Shown here piece by piece: positions 15,090 to 22,744 of a stretch of 64,000 nt of DNA. How positions within the stretch are numbered: the stretch's first letter is position 1; each line of letters begins with the position of its first letter. The notes below the pieces were generated by a model that had not been told where the DNA came from, ran no database searches, and worked only from the letters and a program-made list of their open reading frames with translations. A program made the position numbers and the translations under genes. The stretch covers positions 186,001 through 250,000 of the forward strand of contig NZ_JARXVJ010000001.1 of the NCBI RefSeq assembly GCF_029892445.1, given 5' to 3'. The DNA is from Chryseobacterium sp. H1D6B (GTDB lineage: Bacteria; Bacteroidota; Bacteroidia; Flavobacteriales; Weeksellaceae).

Positions 15090-15635
15090 ATGAAAAATAT
15101 ACTTAAATTCTTTTTTTTAGCAACAGGCTTACTATTAAACCAAAACTGCCATGCTCAAAATAATATTCCTCAGGATGGGGATAATATTCTCAATACTAGT
15201 GCAGATAAATTTATCGGAACATGGATTTGGACTAACGGAAATGATTCTTTTGAATTAATATTAAAAAAAGAAAATATATTACTTCCAATTGGCAACAATA
15301 TAAGGGCTGACGCACTGTACGGGTTTCATAAATACATCAAGAATAATGTAGAGATTGAAAATTCTACACAGTATGCTGCAACTACATATGTACAGAAAAA
15401 AAGCACTTTACTTGCTATTGGGAAAGATAATACTCCCAATGACCTAGGTGGAGTGGTAATAATTCATATTTCTAAAAATAAGAGTGTAAAGGCACAGATA
15501 GATTATATTGATGCTAATCACATTAAATTAGTCAAGGTTGAAAATTTAGCTGGCACAAAAGTCAGTTTTGAAGGACAGCCTCCTTATGATTCTTCGATTT
15601 CACTCCCTCAAAATATAATTTTGACAAAACAATAA
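15090..15635 (+). CDS. Small exported partner protein, DUF6705-like (copy 2)
   Basis: 181 residues from ATG 15090; an upstream in-frame TTG overlaps the end of the lipoprotein gene and is less likely. MKNILKFFFLATGLLLNQNCHAQ is a signal peptide. ADKFIGTWIWTNGNDSFELIL aligns with the GTW strand of copy 1. The centre (about residues 60-145) is strongly diverged, whereas the last 29 codons are DNA-identical to copy 1 (15549 onward). A mosaic of conserved ends and variable middle is typical of specificity-determining pairs. Function unknown. An intrinsic terminator lies about 95 nt downstream. Confidence 0.75.
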   Translation: MKNILKFFFLATGLLLNQNCHAQNNIPQDGDNILNTSADKFIGTWIWTNGNDSFELILKKENILLPIGNNIRADALYGFHKYIKNNVEIENSTQYAATTYVQKKSTLLAIGKDNTPNDLGGVVIIHISKNKSVKAQIDYIDANHIKLVKVENLAGTKVSFEGQPPYDSSISLPQNIILTKQ

Positions 15636-15676
15636 TATGTAACAATTATCAACTAACAAATAATAAAAACACCAAA

Positions 15677-15704
15677 TTAGACTGATCCCAAAAGTTTAGA
15701 CAAA
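15677..15704 (+). other. IS3-family-end-like remnant
   Basis: TTAGACTGATCCCAAAAGTT, followed by TAGACAAA, resembles the terminal inverted repeats of some IS3-family elements (TGAxCCCAAAAGTTxxAC type). It abuts the right border of the duplication. No transposase or second end is visible, so this is at most a solo relic. Confidence 0.3.
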
Positions 15705-15729
15705 AGATAACATTATTTATTAAAAAAAT

Positions 15730-15768
15730 AAAATGAGCCCGATATTGAATCGGGCTCATTTTATTTAG
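15730..15768. terminator. Strong hairpin terminator after the duplication
   Basis: Perfect 14-bp stem (15730-15743 with 15749-15762), loop of 5 nt, containing TGAGCCCGAT, followed by ATTTAG and preceded by an A-rich run, so it can work in both directions. The rest of 15636-16087 holds no gene I can support, only the PadR promoter near its end. Confidence 0.8.
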
Positions 15769-15978
15769 ATTCAATTTAAAATTACTGTTTGACATTTTTA
15801 AATTTTGAAGTATATTTTTATTTCCTTCCTCCACAAAAAATAAGAATAGTGATCCATATTTAAAATTTTAAGGGCTTATTTTAATTAAACTTCACAGCTG
15901 TTAAAATTTACAATAAAAAATATTTAATTGATTATCAGATATTTAAACTAATTTATAAATAAATTTCACTACTTTGTA

Positions 15979-16010
15979 TTGCATAATACCATTTTAATTA
16001 CATATCTTTG
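15979..16010 (+). promoter_or_regulatory. Promoter of the padR-pspC operon
   Basis: TTG (15979-15981), 21-nt spacer, TATCTTTG (16003-16010, exact -7 consensus). The ATG of the PadR gene is 77 nt downstream, leaving room for an operator in the leader. Confidence 0.65.
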
Positions 16011-16087
16011 TAATGTAGAATTCAGATAGGTTCAACTAGCTAGGAACTTCTTCTGAAATTAATTAACTCAAAAAACTTAATATAAAG

Positions 16088-16417
16088 ATGAATACTGAAA
16101 ATACCAAAGCGCAGATGCGAAAAGGAATTCTGGAATTCTGTATTTTAAGTCTCATCAATATTCGAGAAATGTATGTTTCCGATTTAATAGATGAACTGAA
16201 AAAAGGAAAACTGGATGTAGTAGAAGGAACCCTCTATCCTCTTTTAACAAGATTAAAAAATGGTGAGTTTCTTTCTTACAGATGGGAAGAATCTACTGGA
16301 GGACCTCCAAGAAAATACTACCAGATCACAGAAAAAGGTAAGCTGTTTTTAGATGAACTTCAAAATACCTGGAATGACCTAACTAATTCAGTAAACCAAA
16401 TCACTCAAAAAAATTAA
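16088..16417 (+). CDS. PadR-family transcriptional regulator
   Basis: 109 residues, the short (subfamily 2) PadR type. A winged helix spans about residues 10-90, with RKGILEFCILSLI as the first helix and VEGTLYPLLTRLKNGEFLSYRWEESTGGPPRKYYQIT as recognition helix and wing (shown in pieces: TLYPLLTRL and GPPRKYYQIT are the signature parts). The C-terminal dimer helix is brief. It sits 11 nt before the PspC gene. PadR plus PspC is a common pairing in Bacteroidetes, where the regulator probably controls its own operon in response to envelope stress (inference). Confidence 0.92.
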   Translation: MNTENTKAQMRKGILEFCILSLINIREMYVSDLIDELKKGKLDVVEGTLYPLLTRLKNGEFLSYRWEESTGGPPRKYYQITEKGKLFLDELQNTWNDLTNSVNQITQKN

Positions 16418-16428
16418 AAAACAACGCT

Positions 16429-18159
16429 ATGAACAAGACACTCTCAATAGGACTCGCAGGTTTTTCTTTCACAATAGAAGAACACGCATATATAAAGCTG
16501 AGCGACTACCTTAATGCCTTAAGAAGTTCACTAGACGCTTCTGAAGCTGATGAGGTAATGCATGACATAGAAATAAGAATGGTTGAAATATTCAGAGATT
16601 CATTAGGAAAACGTGAAGTAATCAACGATTCAGATGTAGAAAGAGTAATTGCACAAATAGGAACTCCCGAAAAAATTGAAGAACAAGAAGAGGCATATTT
16701 CTCTGAAAAAAGCACTTCAAAAAATTATAATAATTCAGGGAATTCTTATACTACAGATAAAAAACAATTGTTCCGTGATCCGGAAAGACAAAAGATCGCA
16801 GGAGTATGCGCAGGATTAGCTCATTATGTAGGAATGGATATTACCGCCATGAGAGCGATCTGGTTAGGTGTATTTATTCTTGGAATATTCACAGTAGCTA
16901 TTTCTTCTTCATTAATAGGCCTGCTGTATATCATTCTTTGGATCGTTTTACCCAAAGCAGAAACAGCAACAGACTATTTGAAAATGAAGGGAAAGCCTAT
17001 GAACTTCGATAATCTGAAAAATGAGTCTAACAAGCTGGTTCAGTTTGCAAATGAATCTACCCAGAGAGTCGGAGAGATCTATAACGAAAACAAGCCTTAT
17101 ATCAACAACGCAGGAAGCGGTATCTGGAATATCATTAAATATGTTGCAGGAGGATTATTCGCTTTAATGGCAGTAGGAAGTATCGTGGGAACATTTTTTA
17201 TCGTGGGACTTTTCGGAATGGATACAGACTTTCCCGGAGCCAACCAAATAAGATTTTATTTCGATGATAATGGAATGGATAAAGTCTTGACCGCCATAAT
17301 GATTATTGGAAGTTTAATACCTGTAATTATCTTCAGTTTATTAAGCATTAAAATATTCTCTCCAAAAACTAAATTAAGAAACATCGGCTGGGTCTTAGGA
17401 GTTTTATTACTTGCTTTAATTGTATTAGGTTCTTACTTTGGATTAAATATGGCGAAAAAAGAAATGTTCCTGAAAGGCCATAAAGAAGATACAGAAGAGA
17501 TTGCTATTAATACAACATCGGACAGTCTATATGTAGATGTAAAACAAATAGCTATTCCTCAGAATTTTATAGGATACCAAGACGATTTATATTCAGATAA
17601 AAAATCAGTTTTTGAAAGAGATTACATCTATGTAGATGTCACTAGAAAAGCAAATATAAAAACCCCTTACCTTATCATTAAAAAAGAAGCAAATGGATAT
17701 AATATTCCGCTTCAGATTAATGTTCCGGTAGAGGTTTCAGGAAACAAAATTCTACTTCCTAATTATGTAAAATATCCTTATGATCATAGATTCAGAGATT
17801 ACAGAGTAGACTATGAGCTGGTAATTCCTCAGAATACCATCGTAATTAAGCCGGGCAAAGGCGGTATTGATTTCAACGGTGATTTAGACGGAAACGGAAT
17901 TAATGACGATGAAGAAGATAAAGATGAAAATTACAATGGTAAAATAAGAATCGAGAAAAATAAAATCTCTGTAAACGGTTCTACTATTGAATATAATTCT
18001 AACGATAAAGACAGTATCATTATCAACGGAAAAAAAGTTCCAAGCTCACAGGCAGACACTGTAATTGATTCAATGAAATCAAGCATCAAAAAGATGAACA
18101 AAGATGTAGACATCAAAATTAAAGACGGAAAAAACGAAATTTCCATAAAAAGCAAATAA
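16429..18159 (+). CDS. PspC-domain envelope-stress membrane protein
   Basis: 576 residues. The N-terminal region (about 1-95) resembles the HAAS/DUF1700 helical domain (SDYLNALRSSLDASEADEVMHDIEIR in pieces). A PspC domain follows at about 105-185, with the hallmark LFRDPERQKIAGVCAGLAHYVG split around residue 115 and a TM helix pair. Further TM segments lie near 240-265, 285-310 and 320-340. The remainder (about 350-576) is a large extracytoplasmic Lys/Asp-rich domain with GKGGIDFNGDLDGNGINDDEED, which could bind cations. PspC proteins sense membrane stress. It is coupled with padR upstream. Confidence 0.88.
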   Translation: MNKTLSIGLAGFSFTIEEHAYIKLSDYLNALRSSLDASEADEVMHDIEIRMVEIFRDSLGKREVINDSDVERVIAQIGTPEKIEEQEEAYFSEKSTSKNYNNSGNSYTTDKKQLFRDPERQKIAGVCAGLAHYVGMDITAMRAIWLGVFILGIFTVAISSSLIGLLYIILWIVLPKAETATDYLKMKGKPMNFDNLKNESNKLVQFANESTQRVGEIYNENKPYINNAGSGIWNIIKYVAGGLFALMAVGSIVGTFFIVGLFGMDTDFPGANQIRFYFDDNGMDKVLTAIMIIGSLIPVIIFSLLSIKIFSPKTKLRNIGWVLGVLLLALIVLGSYFGLNMAKKEMFLKGHKEDTEEIAINTTSDSLYVDVKQIAIPQNFIGYQDDLYSDKKSVFERDYIYVDVTRKANIKTPYLIIKKEANGYNIPLQINVPVEVSGNKILLPNYVKYPYDHRFRDYRVDYELVIPQNTIVIKPGKGGIDFNGDLDGNGINDDEEDKDENYNGKIRIEKNKISVNGSTIEYNSNDKDSIIINGKKVPSSQADTVIDSMKSSIKKMNKDVDIKIKDGKNEISIKSK

Positions 18160-18334
18160 TAAACTTTAGAGAGTGGCAGAAGGTGTGGATGGACAGCAAC
18201 AGTTTGAAATTCACACTCTTCTTCTCTCAAAAAGAATAAAAAAATACACTTATTTAGTTCATTATATTATAAAAATATCATATCTTCGTAGAGTGATTTT
18301 TAAAATCCAAATCATAAAAATAAATATCTAAACC

Positions 18335-18397
18335 ATGGTACAACTAGCATTAGAAATTGCAATGAAAATCGTAGATTTAATCAGCGGTTTGTTTTAA
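18335..18397 (+). CDS. Putative 20-residue amphipathic peptide
   Basis: ATG 18335 to TAA 18397 encodes MVQLALEIAMKIVDLISGLF. Polar residues fall at 3, 7, 11, 14 and 17 (spacing 4-4-3-3), placing them on one face of a helix whose other face is all hydrophobic. That is the pattern of phenol-soluble modulins and other membrane-active peptides. A -7-like box TATCTTCG (18281-18288) lies 47 nt upstream and a strong terminator starts 29 nt downstream, so the ORF sits in its own short transcript. Translation is inferred. Alternatives: a type I toxin, or an sRNA with a chance ORF. The gap 18160-18471 otherwise holds an imperfect hairpin at 18169-18228. Confidence 0.55.
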   Translation: MVQLALEIAMKIVDLISGLF

Positions 18398-18414
18398 GAG
18401 CGATAATATTTCAA

Positions 18415-18422
18415 TATATTTG
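18415..18422 (+). promoter_or_regulatory. -7 box embedded just before a terminator
   Basis: TATATTTG, exact -7 consensus, 4 nt before the terminator stem at 18426. A transcript from it would start inside the left arm and so escape the hairpin, possibly serving the acyltransferase gene at 18472. Confidence 0.4.
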
Positions 18423-18425
18423 TAG

Positions 18426-18453
18426 AGTATAACCAGATTGGTTATACTTTTTT
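18426..18453 (+). terminator. Strong intrinsic terminator after the 20-residue peptide gene
   Basis: Perfect 10-bp stem AGTATAACCA (18426-18435) with TGGTTATACT (18439-18448), 3-nt loop, followed by TTTTTGT. Confidence 0.85.
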
Positions 18454-18471
18454 GTTTTAAAACTGAAGTAC

Positions 18472-19053
18472 ATGAGAAAACTAATTGGAAGACTACTATT
18501 AAAAGCCATGGGATGGAAAGTCGTTGTGCAGGGTGATGTAAATAACCTGAACAGATGCATTCTTGTCGTAGCACCGCATACACACAACATGGAATATCTA
18601 TTGGGAAATCTTGCCTATTGGTCTTTAGAAAAACCTTTGAAGATCATCATCAAGGATGCTCATACAAAAGCCTGGTACGGAGGGATTGTAAGAGGATTGG
18701 GAGGAATCGGAATTGACAGAAGCCAGAAAAATGATCTCGTCAACTTCGTAGCACAGCAGTTCGAAAAAGAGGATTTCAGTCTGGTAATTACTCCCGAAGG
18801 AACAAGAAGCTGGGTTCCAAAATGGAGAAAAGGCTTCTATCATATGGCTTTAGCGGCAAAAGTCCCTATCGTTTTGGCGGCTGGAGATTTCAAAAGAAAA
18901 ATAGTATTTTTAGGATATACAATTCCGTATGAAAGAATTGCTAATACTCCATTTTCTGAAATAATGGAAGAAATCCAAAATTATTATATTAAAAACGATA
19001 TTGTTCCTAAAGTTCCTGCCAACTGGAACCCGAATATCATGGGCAGCGAATAA
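18472..19053 (+). CDS. 1-acyl-sn-glycerol-3-phosphate acyltransferase-like (PlsC family)
   Basis: 193 residues, short for the family. PlsC-type enzymes transfer an acyl chain to lysophosphatidate or related acceptors at the inner membrane. Block I is PHTHNME with His36 and, in place of the usual Asp of H-x4-D, Glu41. Block III is VITPEGTRS (about 102-110) with the EGTR phosphate-binding motif, followed by KWRKGFYHMAL. Such short PlsC-like proteins with HTHN/TPEGTRS are common in Flavobacteriia, so Glu is probably tolerated. The gene is 53 nt upstream of a hotdog thioesterase on the same strand. Acceptor specificity is not known. Confidence 0.85.
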   Translation: MRKLIGRLLLKAMGWKVVVQGDVNNLNRCILVVAPHTHNMEYLLGNLAYWSLEKPLKIIIKDAHTKAWYGGIVRGLGGIGIDRSQKNDLVNFVAQQFEKEDFSLVITPEGTRSWVPKWRKGFYHMALAAKVPIVLAAGDFKRKIVFLGYTIPYERIANTPFSEIMEEIQNYYIKNDIVPKVPANWNPNIMGSE

Positions 19054-19105
19054 TCGTTGAAATTAAAACGTACAATTTATAATTTCCACCACATACACTA
19101 AAAAA

Positions 19106-19534
19106 ATGAAAGGGCTGAGCAAAGAACAAATATTAGATTTTCTAAACAATTGGGGAAACGAAACACTAGCGAAAACTATTGAAATAAAATTCACCGATCT
19201 GGATTTAACCAACGAAACTCTTTCTGCTACAATGCCCGTACAGCCGAAAGTACATCAGCCTTTTGGAATTCTTCACGGCGGCGCAAGCTGTGTCTTGGCA
19301 GAGACTCTAGGTTCATGCCTATCTAATATCTTCATCGATGGAGATAAATATTACGGAGTGGGAACCAACATCAATTCCAATCATTTAAGGAGTAAAAAAG
19401 ATGGAATTGTAACCGGAACAGCACGTTTCATCAGAAAAGGAAAAACAATGCATGTTTCTGAAATTGAAATCCGTGATGAAAAAGGCGAATTGATTAACCA
19501 CACTACGATGACCAATAATATTATTACAAAATAA
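19106..19534 (+). CDS. PaaI/MenI-like hotdog thioesterase
   Basis: 142 residues, one hotdog domain. Motif HQPFGILHGGASCVLAETLGS (about residues 49-69, the HGG and the catalytic Glu of the AET) is that of the PaaI/YdiI/EntH group. Two roles are possible: 1,4-dihydroxy-2-naphthoyl-CoA hydrolysis in menaquinone synthesis, or general aryl-CoA thioesterase. In related flavobacteria a gene of this type often stands directly next to an isochorismate synthase gene; here the likely partner lies 3.2 kb on at 22745, with an accessory block between. That context favours the menaquinone role. A terminator follows at 19555. Confidence 0.8.
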   Translation: MKGLSKEQILDFLNNWGNETLAKTIEIKFTDLDLTNETLSATMPVQPKVHQPFGILHGGASCVLAETLGSCLSNIFIDGDKYYGVGTNINSNHLRSKKDGIVTGTARFIRKGKTMHVSEIEIRDEKGELINHTTMTNNIITK

Positions 19535-19554
19535 TTTCATTATTAAAAAAATAC

Positions 19555-19580
19555 AAGATCCAAGAAATTGGGTCTTTTTT
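19555..19580 (+). terminator. Intrinsic terminator after the hotdog thioesterase
   Basis: 9-bp stem AAGATCCAA (19555-19563) with TTGGGTCTT (19568-19576), one T-G wobble, GAAA loop, then TTTT. Confidence 0.8.
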
Positions 19581-19724
19581 TATATCATTTATTAAAGTTT
19601 TTCATACCAGCTGCTCTATTTTAAAGGGCATCTTATACTTTCAAATTAAAATAGTATCTTAAAAAAATATTTTTAATAAAAACTGCAACCTTTTTCTTTT
19701 TTTGCATCTTATAAGAAAAAGACT

Positions 19725-20717
19725 ATGAAAACACTATTACCATTTTTATCATTACTAGTATTTCTTTTTTCCTGCAGAGAAGACAGTACTGAAACATTAG
19801 AGAAAAGCCCGGCTTCATACGATGTGTATATTGCCGGCAAAGAAAATAACCAGCCCTGTTATTGGAAAAACGGGCAAAAAATAAATCTTCCCCCTGCCCC
19901 TTATACTCCCCGAAAAATAATCGTAGAAAACAATCATGTTTATATTGCAGGAAGAATTCCTACAGTACCTATAAATTATCAAACATTCTGGAAAGACGGC
20001 GTAAGATTTAATCTTGATCAATATCTGAATGTCCCGATAAATAACGTTCCACAGATCTTTGATTTCTATGTTAAAGATGGAGATATCTATTTATTAGGAC
20101 AGGCAACAAACCTCAACCCCGCCACTCCTTCAGAAACATTTGAATTCTGCTACTGGAAAAACGGAGTAAAAACGATCCTTTTCACAAATCAGTTTACAAT
20201 AACCGATTCCGGCTCAATAACAGTCTACGATTCTAAAGTCTATGTTTCTTCTCATAAAAAAATAAACGGAGTTACTAACTTCGGCTATTTTATTAATACC
20301 ACATTTTATCCTTTAAATGCAAATTATACCTACCGCAACGGTATCGCCTCTAATAATTCCAATATTTATTTATTCGGTACCGGTTCTACTCTTTTTTATA
20401 GAAATTTATTGACCAATGTACAAACTCCCATAACCAATCCGGCCATTGGAGGTATAAACAGGATTTCACTGGATGGGAATGATGTTTATTTACAGGAAAC
20501 AACCAAATATTTAAAAAATGGTTCAGTGGTTCCAATAACAGACCCCCAGTATAGTTCTATACAGGATATGGAAGTCTTGGATCAAAATATCTATATGATC
20601 AGATATAATAACAGCGGAGGATATAAAGTATTCATTAACGATGTAGAGACGCAGAGCTTAACACCTCCCTACTCTTTTGACAACGGATATTATTCAATTG
20701 ATATAGTCCAGAACTAA
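19725..20717 (+). CDS. Lipoprotein with WKNG-type beta repeats
   Basis: 330 residues. The signal peptide ends FLFSC (Cys17), a lipobox. The mature protein repeats a unit of the form (D)VYIAG...YWKNG, visible near residues 34-50, 72-90, 110-135, 170-185, 210-225 and 255-270, in total about six units as in a beta-propeller. Partners or ligands are unknown; related lipoproteins with WKNG repeats are common in Bacteroidetes. It ends 13 nt before the sigma-factor gene on the same strand and probably belongs to one operon with it and the exported protein that follows. Confidence 0.8.
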   Translation: MKTLLPFLSLLVFLFSCREDSTETLEKSPASYDVYIAGKENNQPCYWKNGQKINLPPAPYTPRKIIVENNHVYIAGRIPTVPINYQTFWKDGVRFNLDQYLNVPINNVPQIFDFYVKDGDIYLLGQATNLNPATPSETFEFCYWKNGVKTILFTNQFTITDSGSITVYDSKVYVSSHKKINGVTNFGYFINTTFYPLNANYTYRNGIASNNSNIYLFGTGSTLFYRNLLTNVQTPITNPAIGGINRISLDGNDVYLQETTKYLKNGSVVPITDPQYSSIQDMEVLDQNIYMIRYNNSGGYKVFINDVETQSLTPPYSFDNGYYSIDIVQN

Positions 20718-20730
20718 GCAGTCTAAAAAT

Positions 20731-21828
20731 ATGTACAGCTCCACAGATTGGAAAAAAATATATAATGAGCATTCCCCAAAACTTTTGGGGATCTGCCGTA
20801 GATACATACAAGACATTTACACCGCTGAAGATATTGTTCAGGACAGTTTTATGAAAGCCATTCAAAATAAACATCAGCTTAGAGATGAAAAACTGCTTTT
20901 TGCATGGCTGAAAAAAATTGTGGTCAACCAAGCTTTACAACATTTAAGAAAAAGCAGCAGAGCGCTTTTTATAACCGCCGCAGAAATCCCAGATACCCTT
21001 TCAGAAATGAACTACCATGATCAAGAAGATAAAAAACATATTCTAGCCTATGATTTCACAAGGGAAGAATTACTACTTTCTATTGACAGTCTGCCTTCTC
21101 ATCACAAATCGGTTTTTAATCTTTACTGCATTGAAAACTATTCCCACGCTGAAATTTCCAGTTTGTTAGGAATTACTGTAAATACCTCCAAATCTCATTT
21201 ATTAAGAGCTAAAAAAGCTCTCAAGAACTATCTGACTCATCATGTACTGAACAAAAATACTTCCAAAAATAAAAAGAAAATCACGCAGCTCCTGATCATA
21301 TTAGGTTTTGGAAATATGTTATGGGCGCAGGTGTTCAGAAGTAAATTTTCAGACTTCAGCATTGCCTCCTCAAAAACATTTAAAGTACCCGACAATAAAA
21401 TAAATCATCCATCTTTTACACCTCGTTTCGGTCAAAATTTAACACAGAAAATTATAATTTCCACGGTCCTTTTAGTGGTTATTATAAGTTCTATTTTTCT
21501 GTTCACACCCCAAAATTCAATACCAGTAAAAAGTGAATCAAAAAGAGCGGTAACAGTTCAATCGAAAAAAGAAGATGTAAAAGGAATAATCTCGGTTCAA
21601 AAAAACACAGATGCAGCCTATCCAGATTCTTCTAAGGATCAAAATATCAATCAAAAAGGCATTCAAGTAAAAACACTTGAAAAGCTGCAGATTTTAAAAG
21701 AAAATGAGCTGCGATCTAAAAAAAAGGATAAGAGCTTGACTTTAAAAGATACCGCTGAAAACACATCAAAAAAAATAATTATCGTCAAAAAAGTAATACA
21801 GAGAGATACCGTATTTGTAGAAAGATAA
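20731..21828 (+). CDS. ECF-like sigma factor with membrane-spanning C-terminal extension
   Basis: 365 residues, about twice the length of a usual ECF sigma factor. Sigma region 2 covers about residues 10-80 (AEDIVQDSFMKAI at 32-44, the core-binding motif). Region 4 covers about 112-168, with a helix-turn-helix at 138-160 (SHAEISSLLGITVNTSKSHL). The extension contains a first hydrophobic stretch at 184-199 (ITQLLIILGFGNMLWA), a second clear TM helix at 241-258, and a Lys/Ser-rich tail ending VIQRDTVFVER. The tail would lie across the membrane, so the sigma factor may be tethered or released on signal, and no separate anti-sigma gene is seen. The downstream protein carries a similar VIVHDTIYLEK motif. 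Confidence 0.88.
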   Translation: MYSSTDWKKIYNEHSPKLLGICRRYIQDIYTAEDIVQDSFMKAIQNKHQLRDEKLLFAWLKKIVVNQALQHLRKSSRALFITAAEIPDTLSEMNYHDQEDKKHILAYDFTREELLLSIDSLPSHHKSVFNLYCIENYSHAEISSLLGITVNTSKSHLLRAKKALKNYLTHHVLNKNTSKNKKKITQLLIILGFGNMLWAQVFRSKFSDFSIASSKTFKVPDNKINHPSFTPRFGQNLTQKIIISTVLLVVIISSIFLFTPQNSIPVKSESKRAVTVQSKKEDVKGIISVQKNTDAAYPDSSKDQNINQKGIQVKTLEKLQILKENELRSKKKDKSLTLKDTAENTSKKIIIVKKVIQRDTVFVER

Positions 21829-21846
21829 AACGTATTCCCAACAACC

Positions 21847-22719
21847 ATGATCCTCAAAAAACTATTCTCATTTCTTTTAATCGTTTCAATATTCTCTCTC
21901 CAAGGGCAGAGAAAAAAAACAGATACTTTGTACGTGTATGAAAAAGTAATCGTTCATGATACGATTTATTTAGAAAAGTCCTTAAAAAGGAAATCAAATG
22001 ATATTGTACAGCCTTCATTAAGTGTAAAAGAAAAAGAAATTAAAAACCGCAGTCTTACTCTTAAAAACAAAGATCCAAAGACTCAAAATCTCTATGCAGG
22101 CTTTCAATACGGAATTGGAATCGGGATAGGATTAAAAAACAGCAGCTGGGCAAAAGAACTTTCAAATAAAAAACAGTCTGGAGAAAACTTGGAAATTTGG
22201 GTTTCAAAAAACATACTTACCCCGAGTCTTTCATTACTGCTTGCTGCCAATATCTACCGCTGGAATTCCACTTTTGATTTAGACGGCAACAAGGAAGACA
22301 CATTCTTAAACGGTTATTATTTCACACAAGACCGGCAGCCCCTGTTATTCCAGACTTTTAACAACAAACATTTCGAGTATGTACTCAGATTAGAAATAGG
22401 TTACGAATGGAAAAATTTCCGCCCTTTTGCAGGGTTTCTGGTGAACAGGAGTATTTATAAAATGCAGTTTTTAGTTCCCGAGAACAATGTGCTGGATAAA
22501 CTAGATGATTTTAAATCTAATCAAAACAATTATGGCTTTACTTTTGGAATCCAATATAAATTTTTTAAACGGTTTTTAGTATCACTGGATTATCAATATT
22601 ATAAAATGAAGAATTTATCATTAAAAAACAGCTCATTTGATTTTGATATTTTTAAGGCTAATAATACCTTTGCTGAAAGAAAACTTACCTTGGGATTATC
22701 TTATATTCTTTCTAAGTAA
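21847..22719 (+). CDS. Exported beta-rich protein, likely outer-membrane barrel
   Basis: 290 residues. MILKKLFSFLLIVSIFSLQGQ is a signal peptide. A charged linker holds DTLYVYEKVIVHDTIYLEK (pieces at about 25-43), then from about residue 80 alternating aromatic strands (LYAGFQYGIGIGIGL, YVLRLEIGYEWKNFRPFAGFLV in part, NYGFTFGIQYKFFKRF, LVSLDYQYYKM, RKLTLGLSYILSK) end in a barrel-like terminal strand. It starts 18 nt after the sigma gene. The DT(I/V)(Y/F)(L/V)E motif shared with the sigma factor's tail suggests the two interact, which is inference. No family is recognised. Confidence 0.7.
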   Translation: MILKKLFSFLLIVSIFSLQGQRKKTDTLYVYEKVIVHDTIYLEKSLKRKSNDIVQPSLSVKEKEIKNRSLTLKNKDPKTQNLYAGFQYGIGIGIGLKNSSWAKELSNKKQSGENLEIWVSKNILTPSLSLLLAANIYRWNSTFDLDGNKEDTFLNGYYFTQDRQPLLFQTFNNKHFEYVLRLEIGYEWKNFRPFAGFLVNRSIYKMQFLVPENNVLDKLDDFKSNQNNYGFTFGIQYKFFKRFLVSLDYQYYKMKNLSLKNSSFDFDIFKANNTFAERKLTLGLSYILSK

Positions 22720-22744
22720 TATTTTCTAAAAAGCATCAATTCTA

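Larger units (their letters stand above)
13650..15669 (+). repeat. Tandem duplication, unit 2 (about 2.0 kb)
   Basis: Second copy of the 11638-13649 unit, about 2,020 nt. It has the same upstream region, intact lipoprotein gene and partner gene. The only difference near its left end is a one-base deletion (TGTCAAAGG against TGTCAAGAGG). The end at 15669-15676 repeats the CACCAAA border. No transposase is associated, so unequal recombination is the simplest origin. Confidence 0.9.

Noticed and set aside
11638..15669. Composite transposon or prophage as the source of the 2-kb repeats
   Set aside because: No transposase, integrase or target-site duplication is visible; a direct tandem repeat fits unequal recombination better.
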